In this document: positions 32,897-41,640 of the stretch, one piece after another
How positions within the stretch are numbered: position 1 is the first letter of the stretch
Layout of the letters: each line of letters begins with the position of its first letter
Made by a program: the position numbers and the translations under genes
The notes under the pieces: generated by a model
The model's input: only the letters and a program-made list of their open reading frames with translations
The model's database searches: none
What the model was told of the DNA's origin: nothing
Source: Cytophagaceae bacterium
Lineage (GTDB): Bacteria; Bacteroidota; Bacteroidia; Cytophagales; Spirosomataceae
DNA length: 47,608 nucleotides
Direction of reading: 5' to 3'
NCBI GenBank assembly: GCA_024642485.1
Contig: JAHEAY010000236.1
Span: forward strand, 1-47,608

Positions 32897-33133
32897 TTAT
32901 AATTTAAAATTGACTATCACTGCTTTATCTCTAAAGCTGATTTTCAAAATTGTATTTGAATTTGTATGTAAATAATATGTCAATTGAATAATAAGTCCCG
33001 TTGAAACTAATAAATACAATACTCCTAAAACATATTTGTTTTTATTTATTGAATTACGGTTACTTAAATAGTCAACTAAAAATGTTCCCCCCAAAATGAT
33101 AAAGCTTGATAGAAATATGTATGCTTCAGTCAT
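32897..33133 (-). CDS. Small membrane protein
   Basis: 78 residues with two hydrophobic helices (AYIFLSSFIILGGTFLVDYL and YVLGVLYLLVSTGLIIQLTYYL) and a short C-terminal strand-like tail. Not recognised. It sits between the 154-residue membrane protein and the glycosylase-like gene, all on the same strand with gaps of 26 bp. Confidence 0.6.
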   Translation of the reverse strand: MTEAYIFLSSFIILGGTFLVDYLSNRNSINKNKYVLGVLYLLVSTGLIIQLTYYLHTNSNTILKISFRDKAVIVNFKL

Positions 33134-33159
33134 GTTTTTTTATGATTATGAATTTGAAA

Positions 33160-33624
33160 TTACTGTTTGTAAAAGTAGTACTCATTTCCTTTGACCAAAC
33201 AGCCCGCTTCTTTCTGCCCATATTTGTAGCAATCCTTGATTTCCCAAGTGCCTGAATATCGTTGATTGAATAAACAATTTGAATTAATATCTAATTTAAT
33301 GTTCAATTGATTATTATTTAGTTTTGTCCAAGTTCCTGTAGTATGACAAGCTATTGACTTCCCTATTATTTGAGAATAGTGAATATTCCCATTTGATTGC
33401 AATTCTATACTATTGTTGAACGAATCATGATATAGTCCATTTATATTGGAATTTTCACAAGAAGTGATCGAACTTGTTATCAATCCACCATAAAGTAGGA
33501 TTGATATTAAACCCAATATTCTCGAAATTCTCTCATTATGCTTAGAAGATTCATAATAAATATAAACTACTATTAAAATCATAAAGAAAATTCCAAAAGA
33601 AAGTGCGTACGTATTTTGTTCCAT
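33160..33624 (-). CDS. Membrane-anchored protein with beta-rich C-terminal domain
   Basis: 154 residues. Two N-terminal helices (LSFGIFFMILIVVYIYY, ILGLISILLYGGLITSSITSC) precede a domain of about 100 residues with lipocalin-like strand spacing: INGLYHDSFNNSIELQSNGNIHYS, GTWTKLNNNQLNIKLD, and YSGTWEIKDC. Four cysteines follow Cys53 and may form disulphides if the domain is periplasmic. The family is not identified. Confidence 0.65.
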   Translation of the reverse strand: MEQNTYALSFGIFFMILIVVYIYYESSKHNERISRILGLISILLYGGLITSSITSCENSNINGLYHDSFNNSIELQSNGNIHYSQIIGKSIACHTTGTWTKLNNNQLNIKLDINSNCLFNQRYSGTWEIKDCYKYGQKEAGCLVKGNEYYFYKQ

Positions 33625-33660
33625 TTTATTTGTATTGTTAATTATTGAGATTTAATTAGT

Positions 33661-34158
33661 TCATCTTATTATGGAAACTTGAACATTAGTAATAGTACAA
33701 TTACAATCTGTATTTATTTTAGCTGTAAATGCTCCTGGATGATTACGGTCAATGAATGTAAAACCGAATTGACCATTACCTAAGTATTCTTCCCCCAAAA
33801 TAGTTTTATTAGTATTTTCAAAGTTTAATCGTACTTTATCTATACATGATTCTGTCCCAAATCCAGCGCATTGGTATGTTGCATTTTGTTGTTCATTTTT
33901 AACCTTTTCAATTTTATATATTTTTAATCCAAGGTTACTTGACATGTAATAGAAACTACTGACTACAATAAACATACCACCATAAATGATTAATAATTGT
34001 GAGAATTTCTTTTTGTAATCAATAGGCTTGCCATAATTTTCAGTTGGGTGTTGGCATTTAGGGCAGAATACATAAGTTGAATCGATCATTGATTGACATT
34101 GATTGCATTCAATTGTTTTTTTTTCCAAGTCAAATAACCTCTTTAAAGCTTCTAACAT
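33661..34158 (-). CDS. Zinc-ribbon membrane protein
   Basis: 165 residues. An N-terminal zinc ribbon (IECNQCQSMIDSTYVFCPKCQHP: C-x-x-C and C-x-x-C) on the cytoplasmic side is followed by one transmembrane helix (LLIIYGGMFIVVSSFYYM). An extracytoplasmic domain with paired cysteines (YQCAGFGTESCIDKV and CNCTITNV) follows. The function is unknown. It lies 3 bp after the preceding small gene. Confidence 0.72.
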   Translation of the reverse strand: MLEALKRLFDLEKKTIECNQCQSMIDSTYVFCPKCQHPTENYGKPIDYKKKFSQLLIIYGGMFIVVSSFYYMSSNLGLKIYKIEKVKNEQQNATYQCAGFGTESCIDKVRLNFENTNKTILGEEYLGNGQFGFTFIDRNHPGAFTAKINTDCNCTITNVQVSIIR

Positions 34159-34161
34159 AAT

Positions 34162-34353
34162 TTACTTCTTTAATTTTTTCATTTGACTTTCCCAAGACTC
34201 ATTCTTTTTTTCTAATTCATTTAGAATGTGGGGGATATTGGCTTTCAACTCATTCACTCGTTTTCGTTCATGCAGGTAATTTTCTATGCTTTGTTGGATT
34301 CGAACTGAAGTCCGAACCTGCCAAACACGAACGAATGTGTCCCAGAATCCCAT
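34162..34353 (-). CDS. Small helical protein
   Basis: 63 residues, helical and charged (VWQVRTSVRIQQSIENYLHERKRVNELKANIPHILNELEKKNESW). The ATG overlaps the upstream stop by one base (TAATG), and the next gene starts 3 bp after its stop, so it is embedded in a tightly coupled cluster. No known family. Confidence 0.65.
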   Translation of the reverse strand: MGFWDTFVRVWQVRTSVRIQQSIENYLHERKRVNELKANIPHILNELEKKNESWESQMKKLKK

Positions 34354-34832
34354 TATTTATTGTTCTTATGATAAGCAGTTAATGTCTCTTCTACTTTAAT
34401 AACTAATTCTGCAATTTGAGATGTATAGGATCCTGCTTTATCAAATTCAAAATCGCGATTCATTCCACTAATCATGATTCTTACTGCAGATTGTAAATTG
34501 GGTTCAGTTCCTTGCTTTGTGGAGCCCCAAAAGATAATTCCGACACCTATTAAAACACCCATTATTGCAGCTCCTGCATCTTTAGCAAAATTTGCCAATC
34601 CTCCGACTAAAAATAAACCTCCAAAAATATAATATGCGATTGGCGCACTTTTTTTAGCATTATATGCAATTAACTCTTGGTTATATTTGTCAACTAAATC
34701 AACAATCCCTATACCATTGATCGATCTAAGAGCAAAGGTTTCTGATGATGATAAGGTCTTGATGTAAAGCTTCTCATCGGTTAGCTTTATGCTGATTTCA
34801 GGACTTTCAAAATTACTGACTACGTTTTCCAT
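34353..34832 (-). CDS. PH-like two-helix membrane protein
   Basis: 159 residues. An N-terminal strand-rich stretch (ISIKLTDEKLYIKTLSSSETFALRSINGIGIVD) reads like a small PH-type domain. A hairpin of two membrane helices (PIAYYIFGGLFLVGGLANF and AAIMGVLIGVGIIFWGS) and a short C-terminal domain (RIMISGMNRDFEFDKAG) follow. This layout is known for some uncharacterised bacterial families (DUF6232-like is my best guess). It is 1 bp from the upstream gene and overlaps the next start. Confidence 0.7.
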   Translation of the reverse strand: MENVVSNFESPEISIKLTDEKLYIKTLSSSETFALRSINGIGIVDLVDKYNQELIAYNAKKSAPIAYYIFGGLFLVGGLANFAKDAGAAIMGVLIGVGIIFWGSTKQGTEPNLQSAVRIMISGMNRDFEFDKAGSYTSQIAELVIKVEETLTAYHKNNK

Positions 34833-34833
34833 A

Positions 34834-35166
34834 TTATTTGATTTTGTTTAAATGAATATTATTTTGACAACACGTACAAATCTCAGGAGTTGTTCTGAAA
34901 ATGTCTTGGATAATTGTGATCATAGCTTCTATCGAATGGCTTGGCCCAATCCATACACCATTTCTACCTGGTAAAGCATTCGGTTGTTTCCCTATTCCGT
35001 AAAAACATTCTCCGCAAGTGTGTTTGTGAATTTTCAAAGGCTTAGTTTCGCGATTTGGCATATTATAATAGACATAATACCCTCTTTTTTTGCTTAATAA
35101 ATGAGCCGTTTCAGACTGATTAATATCTAATTTTAAATCAAAGCGTTCTAATTCCTTTCTTGGCAT
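34834..35166 (-). CDS. Small Cys/His protein, putative zinc-binding
   Basis: 110 residues. The core IHKHTCGECFYGIGKQPNALP, then RNGVWIGP and SIEAMITIIQDIF, then CTCCQNNIH, follows a pattern I recall from many accessory-region proteins: H-x-x-x-C-x-x-C-x-x-G-x-G then N-G-x-W-x-G-P and a late C-x-C-C. The His and Cys would bind one zinc ion. The function is unknown. It is the first gene of the cluster. Confidence 0.72.
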   Translation of the reverse strand: MPRKELERFDLKLDINQSETAHLLSKKRGYYVYYNMPNRETKPLKIHKHTCGECFYGIGKQPNALPGRNGVWIGPSHSIEAMITIIQDIFRTTPEICTCCQNNIHLNKIK

Positions 35167-35185
35167 AGTTCGTAATGAATTTTCC

Positions 35186-35193
35186 CAAACCTA
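35186..35193 (-). promoter_or_regulatory. -7 box for the small-gene cluster
   Basis: Minus strand TAGGTTTG fits TAnnTTTG, 20 bp before the first start codon. No -33 TTG is seen at the right distance. Confidence 0.35.
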
Positions 35194-35325
35194 TTATTTT
35201 GCTCGAAGAATAAAAGACCCTATTACGTAATTCACGCAATACACACAATTTGCATACCACATAATAAATTCTTGGTGGATATCTTGCCTCAAATCGTTTA
35301 ATTAAAGTTTGAATTCCATTATTTC

Positions 35326-36696
35326 ATGCGAAGCTTAAAATCAGCTCTTTTATTTCTTTTTCTCCTTCTTGGTTTATCAGGTTTTGGTCAATTACAATTT
35401 CGTAATCCGAGTGAAATGCTTCATTATCGCTTGGATTTAAATACAGCAGTGTTAACTAAGGAAAATAAAATAGGGAATTGGGAATCTTTGGGTCGTTTGA
35501 CTTTCGACCAGATTATACCAAAGGATTTGCCATATAATGCCGTTGTACTGGCATTCAATTATAAGAAAACTTTAGTTTTAAGTATTTTGGGGACCCAACA
35601 GGTGTATCTGCTCGATCTACAGAAAATGACATTAAAACGATTAGATAATTCATTCTATCGAGGTTATAACTTTCAAGCCATACAATATTTCAGAAATGAT
35701 ACCCTATTCAGCCATGGTGGTATGGGATTTTGGCATGCAAACAATGTATCTACTTATTTTTCATTTAAGGCAAAAGAGTGGGAAATGACTTCTGCTCCTT
35801 TGGAAATGGGTCCACGTTGGATGAAAAGAGATTTTGGTGGATATGATGAGAATCGTAATGTGTTAAGTGTTATCGAATTTCCTGCCTTATATGAAACCGA
35901 AAAGCGACATATGACGTATAAGTATTTTGAAAAAGACATACAAAAAAATGATTGGACTTATAAAGGTGAATTGAATGTCGACCTAATCAAAAGTTCAGGT
36001 ATCACTAGGCTTGAATCTGAGTTCATCGATGGGAAATATTTCTTTTTAAATGGGCCTATTTTGGTTTGGGCAGATCCACTTTCAAATAGCATTTATCAGA
36101 CAAATTCAGTGATTCCCATGTTTAATAGTTACTTTGAATTTGCCTATCATAAAGGCTATATCTATTCGTACCGTCGAATGAATGCACCAACCAATGAAGA
36201 AATAATCATTAAAATTGATTCTATCTCCATCGAAAAACTCAAATCACTCAGCACCCGCAAAGGGCCGTTTTACATCGAGCCCTACCCTACTGATTTATTG
36301 GGTTATAGTGCAGCGGCTATTTTGATCCTGACCGCCGGAGGTATTTACGCATATCGAAAAAGAAAGCCTCAAAAAGTACAAGAAAGCTTCGCTGAGCCTT
36401 TGGATGGTCTACCGGCAGGTGCATCTGCATTCTTAAATGCCTGTTTGCATTATCCCAAAGGACATGCCTTTAGCTCCCAGCATTTTACGGAAATGATGGG
36501 TTATGGGTCATACGCCTATGAAACCCAAAGACAGGTGCGGGCGAAGTTGATCAAAGGGATCAATAGCTATTTCTGGGCGCATTATCGCATGGACGATGTC
36601 ATCGTCCGACAAACGGCAGATGACGATAAACGTTTTTCCGTTTACCTAATTGCCGAGGTCCATTATGAAGCCTTAAAGAAATTACTGCAAGTATAA
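35326..36696 (+). CDS. Single-span membrane protein with propeller-like periplasmic domain
   Basis: 456 residues. A signal peptide ends near GFGQLQ. About 300 residues of strand-rich sequence with kelch-like features follow (YRGYNFQAIQYFRNDTLFSHGGMGFWHANN, DENRNVLSVIEF). One transmembrane helix lies near residue 335 (LLGYSAAAILILTAGGIYAY), a basic stop-transfer KRKPQK follows, and a cytoplasmic domain of about 100 residues is last (FSSQHFTEMMGYGSYAYETQRQVRAKLIKGINSYF). That tail looks helical and may be a winged-helix-like module; no kinase motif is seen. It may be a one-component sensor, which is inference. It converges on the acylase gene with 2 bp between stops. Confidence 0.72.
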   Translation: MRSLKSALLFLFLLLGLSGFGQLQFRNPSEMLHYRLDLNTAVLTKENKIGNWESLGRLTFDQIIPKDLPYNAVVLAFNYKKTLVLSILGTQQVYLLDLQKMTLKRLDNSFYRGYNFQAIQYFRNDTLFSHGGMGFWHANNVSTYFSFKAKEWEMTSAPLEMGPRWMKRDFGGYDENRNVLSVIEFPALYETEKRHMTYKYFEKDIQKNDWTYKGELNVDLIKSSGITRLESEFIDGKYFFLNGPILVWADPLSNSIYQTNSVIPMFNSYFEFAYHKGYIYSYRRMNAPTNEEIIIKIDSISIEKLKSLSTRKGPFYIEPYPTDLLGYSAAAILILTAGGIYAYRKRKPQKVQESFAEPLDGLPAGASAFLNACLHYPKGHAFSSQHFTEMMGYGSYAYETQRQVRAKLIKGINSYFWAHYRMDDVIVRQTADDDKRFSVYLIAEVHYEALKKLLQV

Positions 36697-36698
36697 TT

Positions 36699-38762
36699 TT
36701 ACTCCGGATGATACACCCGCTCCGCCGCCTTCAGCACCTCAGCTTTATCCAAGGTCATTCGCTTCGTTTGCTGCGTCTGGTACATCGCCCGCTGATCCGC
36801 GAAGTGCTTCGATTCCGGGTGTGAACTCGCCCCAAAGGTGTTTACGGTTTCAATCAAAGGTAAACCACCATCTTTCGGGAATTTGACAAAACCGATGTAG
36901 GCATCCCCGCTGTTCATCTTGCGCTTGGATTCACCCCAGGCTTCCGTTTGAACCGCTGCCAAAACATCTGGCATACCCGCCTGTGGCCAATCTTCCTTTC
37001 CACGCACCAAACGCTGAAATTCACCTAGTTTGACATCCAGTCGGCCATAATGCTTCATCAAGAAATCGTTCACATATTGGCATAATTGAACGGCTTCTGC
37101 CTCACTTAAAGGATCTTTGGACCCATTCGTACGAAGCTTAGATGCCTGATAATAGGCGATGTTGTAATACAAGGCGCCCACACTTTCCGTGTCGGTCACA
37201 TGATTCCATTGTTGGATACCAACAATGATGCTAGATAAAGTCGGGTATTTTGAAGCCTCAAGACGAAATAGCACCGACGCATCTAAACCATAGGGATACA
37301 AAATCTTCTCAGGCAATTGTCTGTCAAACTTAATCCGCTTCAAATCTTCCCACGAAATCTTGTCGTAGCGATCAATAAGTTCTTTGGCCCGTTGGCTCCG
37401 ATTATTATGATAGGTCTCATATCCATCATATTTATCGAATTTCGCCGGATTTAAGTTCTCATCTGTACTTGTCGCCAGGAAGGGTGAATGATTCGTATTG
37501 AACAAATAGCCACTTGCTGGATTTGTATATTGCGGCAAAGCATCCAAAGGTTTAAACGTATCCCAAAGTGTCGCACGCGTATTACCCGGTAAGGTCGAAG
37601 CCCAATTGTATTTCGGATCCGCATTGCGATATGGCATCTTGCCATTCGAGATATAGAAGATGTTATCCTGCTTATCCGCATACATGATGTTGAACATGGG
37701 CAAATGATTTTGACCCAATGCTGCTTTGAACTCCTGGAAATTCGTCGAGCGATTCATCGCATACCATTGCTGCAACGCCCCCGCATCAAACAAGGCTGGC
37801 AAACGAATAGAGAAATACTCCCCTTTAGGTGTTTTCACCGTGGGACCATAGATAGAAGCATAAGCCATTTTACTCACTGGAAACGGAATTCCTTTGATGT
37901 TCAATTTGATTTTACGTTTCTCTAAGTTCATCCAGGTTCCATCAACTTCGTATTGGCTTGGATGCGCTTTGTCGGTATGCAGCTGATACACATCAAGCTT
38001 ATCTTGAAAATTCACGGTATGTGCCCAAGCCAAATTGGGCGTAACGCCATGGAAGATTAATGGTCCACCCGGGAATAAACCACCCAAGATATTCCAACCT
38101 TCCTCACTTTGTACATGGGCCTCGTAAAATGCCGTGGCTCCTTCGATGGGTTGGTGTGCATTAATGACCAACATCGTTTCGCCCGAAGTGGATTTATTGC
38201 TCTTGATCGCAAAAGCATTGCTGCCTTCCCCCGTAAAGCCAGGAAGATGCGGTATGGACCCATCCAGAATTTTGGGCAAAGTTTTATCGACACCACAGAA
38301 GATAGCAACCGAAAACATAGTCGTAGCGATGTAGTCCTCTAATTGGATCGGAAATACGTGTTTGTTTAATACTTCTTGCGGATGCGCTTTGGCATAATCT
38401 TCAAGTCCCATGAGGTAACCTTGGACCAGTTGAATGAATGCGGGAACCATCGCTTTAATTTGTTGGTCTACCACTTTACGCGTATTCAAAAGACCAAACA
38501 CATAATCAACCGGTGCGCCTTTCTTGCCTAAGTAGGTAGCGAGTTTCCCCTTCCCTGTCAGAATCAAGGTTTGAATGGTTTTAAAATCATCCTCGGAATG
38601 TGCCCAGGCCAATCCATAAGCTACTTCAGGATCTGTAGGAGCGAAAATATGGGGAACGCCGTAGCTGTCGCGGGCGATGTTGATCTGATTGGTGTGGATA
38701 TTGGGTTGCTGTGCATGGATTTGGGAAATGCACAGAAATAGAAGGGCAATGATGTATTTCAT
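36699..38762 (-). CDS. Secreted S45 acylase (penicillin G acylase / AHL acylase type)
   Basis: 687 residues. A signal peptide ends near IHAQQ. The alpha-subunit region starts with INIARDSYGVPHIFAPTDPEVAYGLAWAHSEDDF, a family hallmark. The Ntn nucleophile is Ser161 in GEGSNAFAI, exposed by autoproteolysis after Gly160. Downstream are LVINAHQPIEG, HGVTPNLAWAHTVN and the catalytic Asn region. Members hydrolyse amide-linked acyl chains (penicillins, homoserine lactones). The closest class cannot be decided from sequence alone. The NTF2-like gene 45 bp upstream is in the same direction. Confidence 0.92.
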   Translation of the reverse strand: MKYIIALLFLCISQIHAQQPNIHTNQINIARDSYGVPHIFAPTDPEVAYGLAWAHSEDDFKTIQTLILTGKGKLATYLGKKGAPVDYVFGLLNTRKVVDQQIKAMVPAFIQLVQGYLMGLEDYAKAHPQEVLNKHVFPIQLEDYIATTMFSVAIFCGVDKTLPKILDGSIPHLPGFTGEGSNAFAIKSNKSTSGETMLVINAHQPIEGATAFYEAHVQSEEGWNILGGLFPGGPLIFHGVTPNLAWAHTVNFQDKLDVYQLHTDKAHPSQYEVDGTWMNLEKRKIKLNIKGIPFPVSKMAYASIYGPTVKTPKGEYFSIRLPALFDAGALQQWYAMNRSTNFQEFKAALGQNHLPMFNIMYADKQDNIFYISNGKMPYRNADPKYNWASTLPGNTRATLWDTFKPLDALPQYTNPASGYLFNTNHSPFLATSTDENLNPAKFDKYDGYETYHNNRSQRAKELIDRYDKISWEDLKRIKFDRQLPEKILYPYGLDASVLFRLEASKYPTLSSIIVGIQQWNHVTDTESVGALYYNIAYYQASKLRTNGSKDPLSEAEAVQLCQYVNDFLMKHYGRLDVKLGEFQRLVRGKEDWPQAGMPDVLAAVQTEAWGESKRKMNSGDAYIGFVKFPKDGGLPLIETVNTFGASSHPESKHFADQRAMYQTQQTKRMTLDKAEVLKAAERVYHPE

Positions 38763-38807
38763 ATTAATAGGTTTAATAGCTTAACGGTGTTGGGCACAAT
38801 TTGTTTG

Positions 38808-39248
38808 TTATTTTCTTCGGGTATCTATCAAGTACTGAATCTTCCAAGCATCGCCTAATTTGACCAATTGAAATGAATTTACGCCTTGATGCGAAAATTT
38901 ACCTTGGTAAAAAAACTGATAGGGAGTCCAAGCGATGGCCAACGTACCATCTTCCTGCACGCTTTTGAATTTGATACGTTCATCGAGGGCACCTTTGGGG
39001 TATTTGGTCAGACTTGTTAAAAAGGCTTCAAAATCCTCCGTTTTCACTTTAGTTAGATTGTCTTTCGTAACAATGGTTTGAAAAACAACCGTAGGCGCAA
39101 AGCAAGAACGAAATAATGCCGTGTCGCCGGTTTGCATGGCGAAGAACATGTTCTGAATGACTTGTTTGATAGCGGGTTTCTCCTGATTATTCTGTGCTGA
39201 GATTGTGCTTGAGATGAAGAGTAAGCTAATGAATAAGAATTTGCGCAT
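38808..39248 (-). CDS. Secreted NTF2/SnoaL-like protein
   Basis: 146 residues with a signal peptide (FLFISLLFISSTISAQ). The core reads PAIKQVIQNMFFAMQTGDTALFRSCFAPTVVFQ and DGTLAIAWTPYQFFYQGKFSHQGVNSFQLVKLGDAWKIQYL, the cone fold used by DUF4440 and nuclear-transport-factor-2-like proteins. It binds small ligands or is catalytic in some families; the role here is unknown. It lies upstream of the acylase with a 45-bp gap. Confidence 0.85.
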   Translation of the reverse strand: MRKFLFISLLFISSTISAQNNQEKPAIKQVIQNMFFAMQTGDTALFRSCFAPTVVFQTIVTKDNLTKVKTEDFEAFLTSLTKYPKGALDERIKFKSVQEDGTLAIAWTPYQFFYQGKFSHQGVNSFQLVKLGDAWKIQYLIDTRRK

Positions 39249-39345
39249 GGAAGTTTTTAGATTTATCCAAAAATTAAGGATTTGTCATGCATTTCCCAAT
39301 TTTGAAAATGCTTATATTTAATATTCATTACAAACTAAAATTTCT

Positions 39346-40719
39346 ATGAGAATCCTTACTTCCCTGTGCCTGACATTATTCGTCGGCTTTTCTGCTATCG
39401 CCCAACAAGATAGTCTATTCATTAAACGAATGTCGGATGAGATTATGACCAACGGCAAAGCCTATGATCTTTTATATGAATTGACGAAGAAGATTGGTGG
39501 TCGTCTAGCGGGTTCGCCGCAGCAGCAACAAGCTGCTGTTTGGGGAAAGCGTAATCTAGAACTTTTGGGTGCTGATAGAGTTTTCCTTCAGGCTTGTAAG
39601 TCGCCCAATTGGAAGCGAGGAGGAACTGATTTTGCTGCAATCGTAGGTGTTCAGGGAGAAGCACGTATTCAACCTTTAGCTGCGTTGGCTTTGGGTAATT
39701 CCATGGGATCAAATGGAATGATTGAGGCGGAGGTGTTGGCGGTGGCCAACTTTGATGAATTGGAGAAGCGGAAGGATGAGGTGAAAGGCAAGATTGTGTA
39801 TTTCCACAGTGCCTTTGATGAAACGAAAATTCAGACTTTTCGTGCTTATGGGGAAAGCGGAGCCTATCGTCGGTCGGGCGCTTCTCGTGCCGCTAAATAT
39901 GGAGCGCTTGGTATTATGATTCATTCGCTTAGTACGGCGCCTGATAATGCACCTCACACGGGTAGCATGGTATATGATGAAGCATATCCCAAGATTCCTG
40001 CAGTTGCTTTGGGGCCAAACGATGCGAAAATGTTGTATGCTTTAGCCAAGAAAAGTCAGGTGAAAGTTCAGTTGCAAACCTATGGTCAATTCTTACCCGA
40101 TGTAAATGATCAAAATGTGGTCGCGGAATTGAAAGGGTCTGAGTTTCCTGATCAATACATTACCTTAGGTGGGCATTTGGATAGTTGGGATGTCAACGAA
40201 GGTGCACACGACGACGGCGCCGGTGTCGTTCATACGATGGAAGTATTACGTGTGTTGAAGGCATTGAATTATAAGCCTAAGCGTACGATACGTTTTGTGT
40301 TGTTTGCCAATGAAGAGAATGGAGTACGCGGAGGCAATGAATATGCGAATCAAGCAAAATTGAATAATGAGAATCACATCTTGGCCTTGGAGAGTGATGA
40401 GGGCGGATTTACACCTCGGTCGATTGGTATGACGGCATCTAAGGAGGCATTTAAGAAATTTCAATCTTGGTCGTCGCTGTTAAAACCTTATGGTTGTGAG
40501 GTGACATTTGGAGGAAGTGGAACGGATATTGGGCCTTTGGCTAAAGTTAATCCGAGTACTGTTATTGCAGGTTTGGTACCGGACAGCCAGCGTTATTTTG
40601 ATTTACACCATGCCAAGACGGATGTGTTCGAAAATGTGAATAAGCGGGAATTGTTACTGGGAGCCATTAATATTGCCGCTATTATCTACTTAGTTGACCA
40701 ATACGGCGTTAAACCCTAA
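39346..40719 (+). CDS. M28 family zinc peptidase (carboxypeptidase Q-like)
   Basis: 457 residues. Signal peptide ending near AIAQQD. A PA-type inserted domain (GKIVYFHSAF to GIMIHSL) lies before the peptidase core. Two-zinc ligands visible: His277 (GGHLDSWD), Asp289 (HDDGAG), Glu323/Glu324 (NEENG), Asp351 (ESDEGG) and His421/His422 (DLHHAKTD). Residue order matches M28 aminopeptidase or glutamate carboxypeptidase-like enzymes. It is exported and probably acts on peptides. The ThuA-like gene starts 4 bp after its stop. Confidence 0.93.
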   Translation: MRILTSLCLTLFVGFSAIAQQDSLFIKRMSDEIMTNGKAYDLLYELTKKIGGRLAGSPQQQQAAVWGKRNLELLGADRVFLQACKSPNWKRGGTDFAAIVGVQGEARIQPLAALALGNSMGSNGMIEAEVLAVANFDELEKRKDEVKGKIVYFHSAFDETKIQTFRAYGESGAYRRSGASRAAKYGALGIMIHSLSTAPDNAPHTGSMVYDEAYPKIPAVALGPNDAKMLYALAKKSQVKVQLQTYGQFLPDVNDQNVVAELKGSEFPDQYITLGGHLDSWDVNEGAHDDGAGVVHTMEVLRVLKALNYKPKRTIRFVLFANEENGVRGGNEYANQAKLNNENHILALESDEGGFTPRSIGMTASKEAFKKFQSWSSLLKPYGCEVTFGGSGTDIGPLAKVNPSTVIAGLVPDSQRYFDLHHAKTDVFENVNKRELLLGAINIAAIIYLVDQYGVKP

Positions 40720-40723
40720 TCTT

Positions 40724-41527
40724 ATGAGATTACTAATTTTATGTCTATTTGCATTTTTTAGTGGCCTTGCTAAGCCTTTACCACGTGTTTTGGTTTATAC
40801 CAAAAATGGCCCTGGCTACGTGCATGATAATATTCCAGCTGCCGTAGCTTGCTTTCAAGGTTTAGGCAAGACAAATCAGATTCAGGTTGATGTTTCGGAT
40901 GATCCTGCGGTGTTTGCGGAGGCGAATTTGGCGAAATATGCGGCACTGATTTTCACGAGTACGAATAATGATGTGTTTGCTACGGATGCCCAGCGCTTGG
41001 CTTTCCGACGCTACATCGAAGGCGGAGGCGGTTTTGTTGGAGTCCATTCCGTGACAGGTACGGAACGCAATTGGACCTGGTTCAAAATGCTCGTTGGCGA
41101 AACCTTCTCCTGGCATGCCAAATTTCAGCCTTTTCGGATAATCAACATAGCCTCATCGCATCCATCCATGAAGGACGTGCCTATGTCATGGACCAAGGAG
41201 GATGAATGTTATTTTGGGAAAGAGGTATATCCCGGCATTCAGGTATTGATGATGCATGATTTGAGCAGTTTGGATGGAAAGCAATCGGAGCTTGTGAATC
41301 AACACGCCGGTTCGTTTAAGGGATATTTTCCTGCTGTTTGGACGCAAAATTTTCAGGGTGGCCATGTTTGGGTGACAACACTCGGACATGATAAGTCAAA
41401 TTACCAGGATCCTGTTTTTCAAAATCATCTTTGGCAGGGTTTGAAATTTATACTCGATTCTGGTAAAGGAATTGATTATTCGAAGGCGAAATCTCTTCGG
41501 TTCGATGAGGGGATTTGGCTTCAATAA
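40724..41527 (+). CDS. ThuA-like domain protein
   Basis: 268 residues from MRLLILCLFAFFSGL with signal peptide. ThuA fold: RVLVYTKNGPGYVHDNIPAAVACFQ, YAALIFTSTNNDVF, RRYIEGGGGFVGVHSVTGTERNWTWF, WHAKFQPFRI, SHPSMKDVP, PAVWTQNFQGGHVWVTTLGHD. These are class-I glutamine-amidotransferase-like folds without the catalytic Cys, common in exported sugar-metabolism proteins. The ATG at 40724 follows the M28 stop by 4 bp; the earlier in-frame ATG at 40694 would overlap it and remove the signal peptide. Confidence 0.9.
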   Translation: MRLLILCLFAFFSGLAKPLPRVLVYTKNGPGYVHDNIPAAVACFQGLGKTNQIQVDVSDDPAVFAEANLAKYAALIFTSTNNDVFATDAQRLAFRRYIEGGGGFVGVHSVTGTERNWTWFKMLVGETFSWHAKFQPFRIINIASSHPSMKDVPMSWTKEDECYFGKEVYPGIQVLMMHDLSSLDGKQSELVNQHAGSFKGYFPAVWTQNFQGGHVWVTTLGHDKSNYQDPVFQNHLWQGLKFILDSGKGIDYSKAKSLRFDEGIWLQ

Positions 41528-41608
41528 ATTGATAAATATTTAGATTATCAGTTTTAATTGATCATTCGTTTAGCCTAGTATTTATCTTCATGCAAGATTT
41601 AAATTAGT

Positions 41609-41640
41609 TTGCATTTTGCAAACTTTGTGGTAATTTTGCT
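41609..41640 (+). promoter_or_regulatory. higBA promoter and operator palindrome
   Basis: TTTG (41610-41613), 19 bp, TAATTTTG (41633-41640). The -33 box lies in a perfect palindrome GTTTGCA-TTT-TGCAAAC (41609-41625), a likely HigA operator. The -7 box abuts the annotated start codon directly. Confidence 0.65.

Noticed and set aside
38109-38342. Open frames on the plus strand within the S45 acylase gene (also 37704-37925)
   Set aside because: They lie wholly inside the acylase gene and encode no recognisable pattern.
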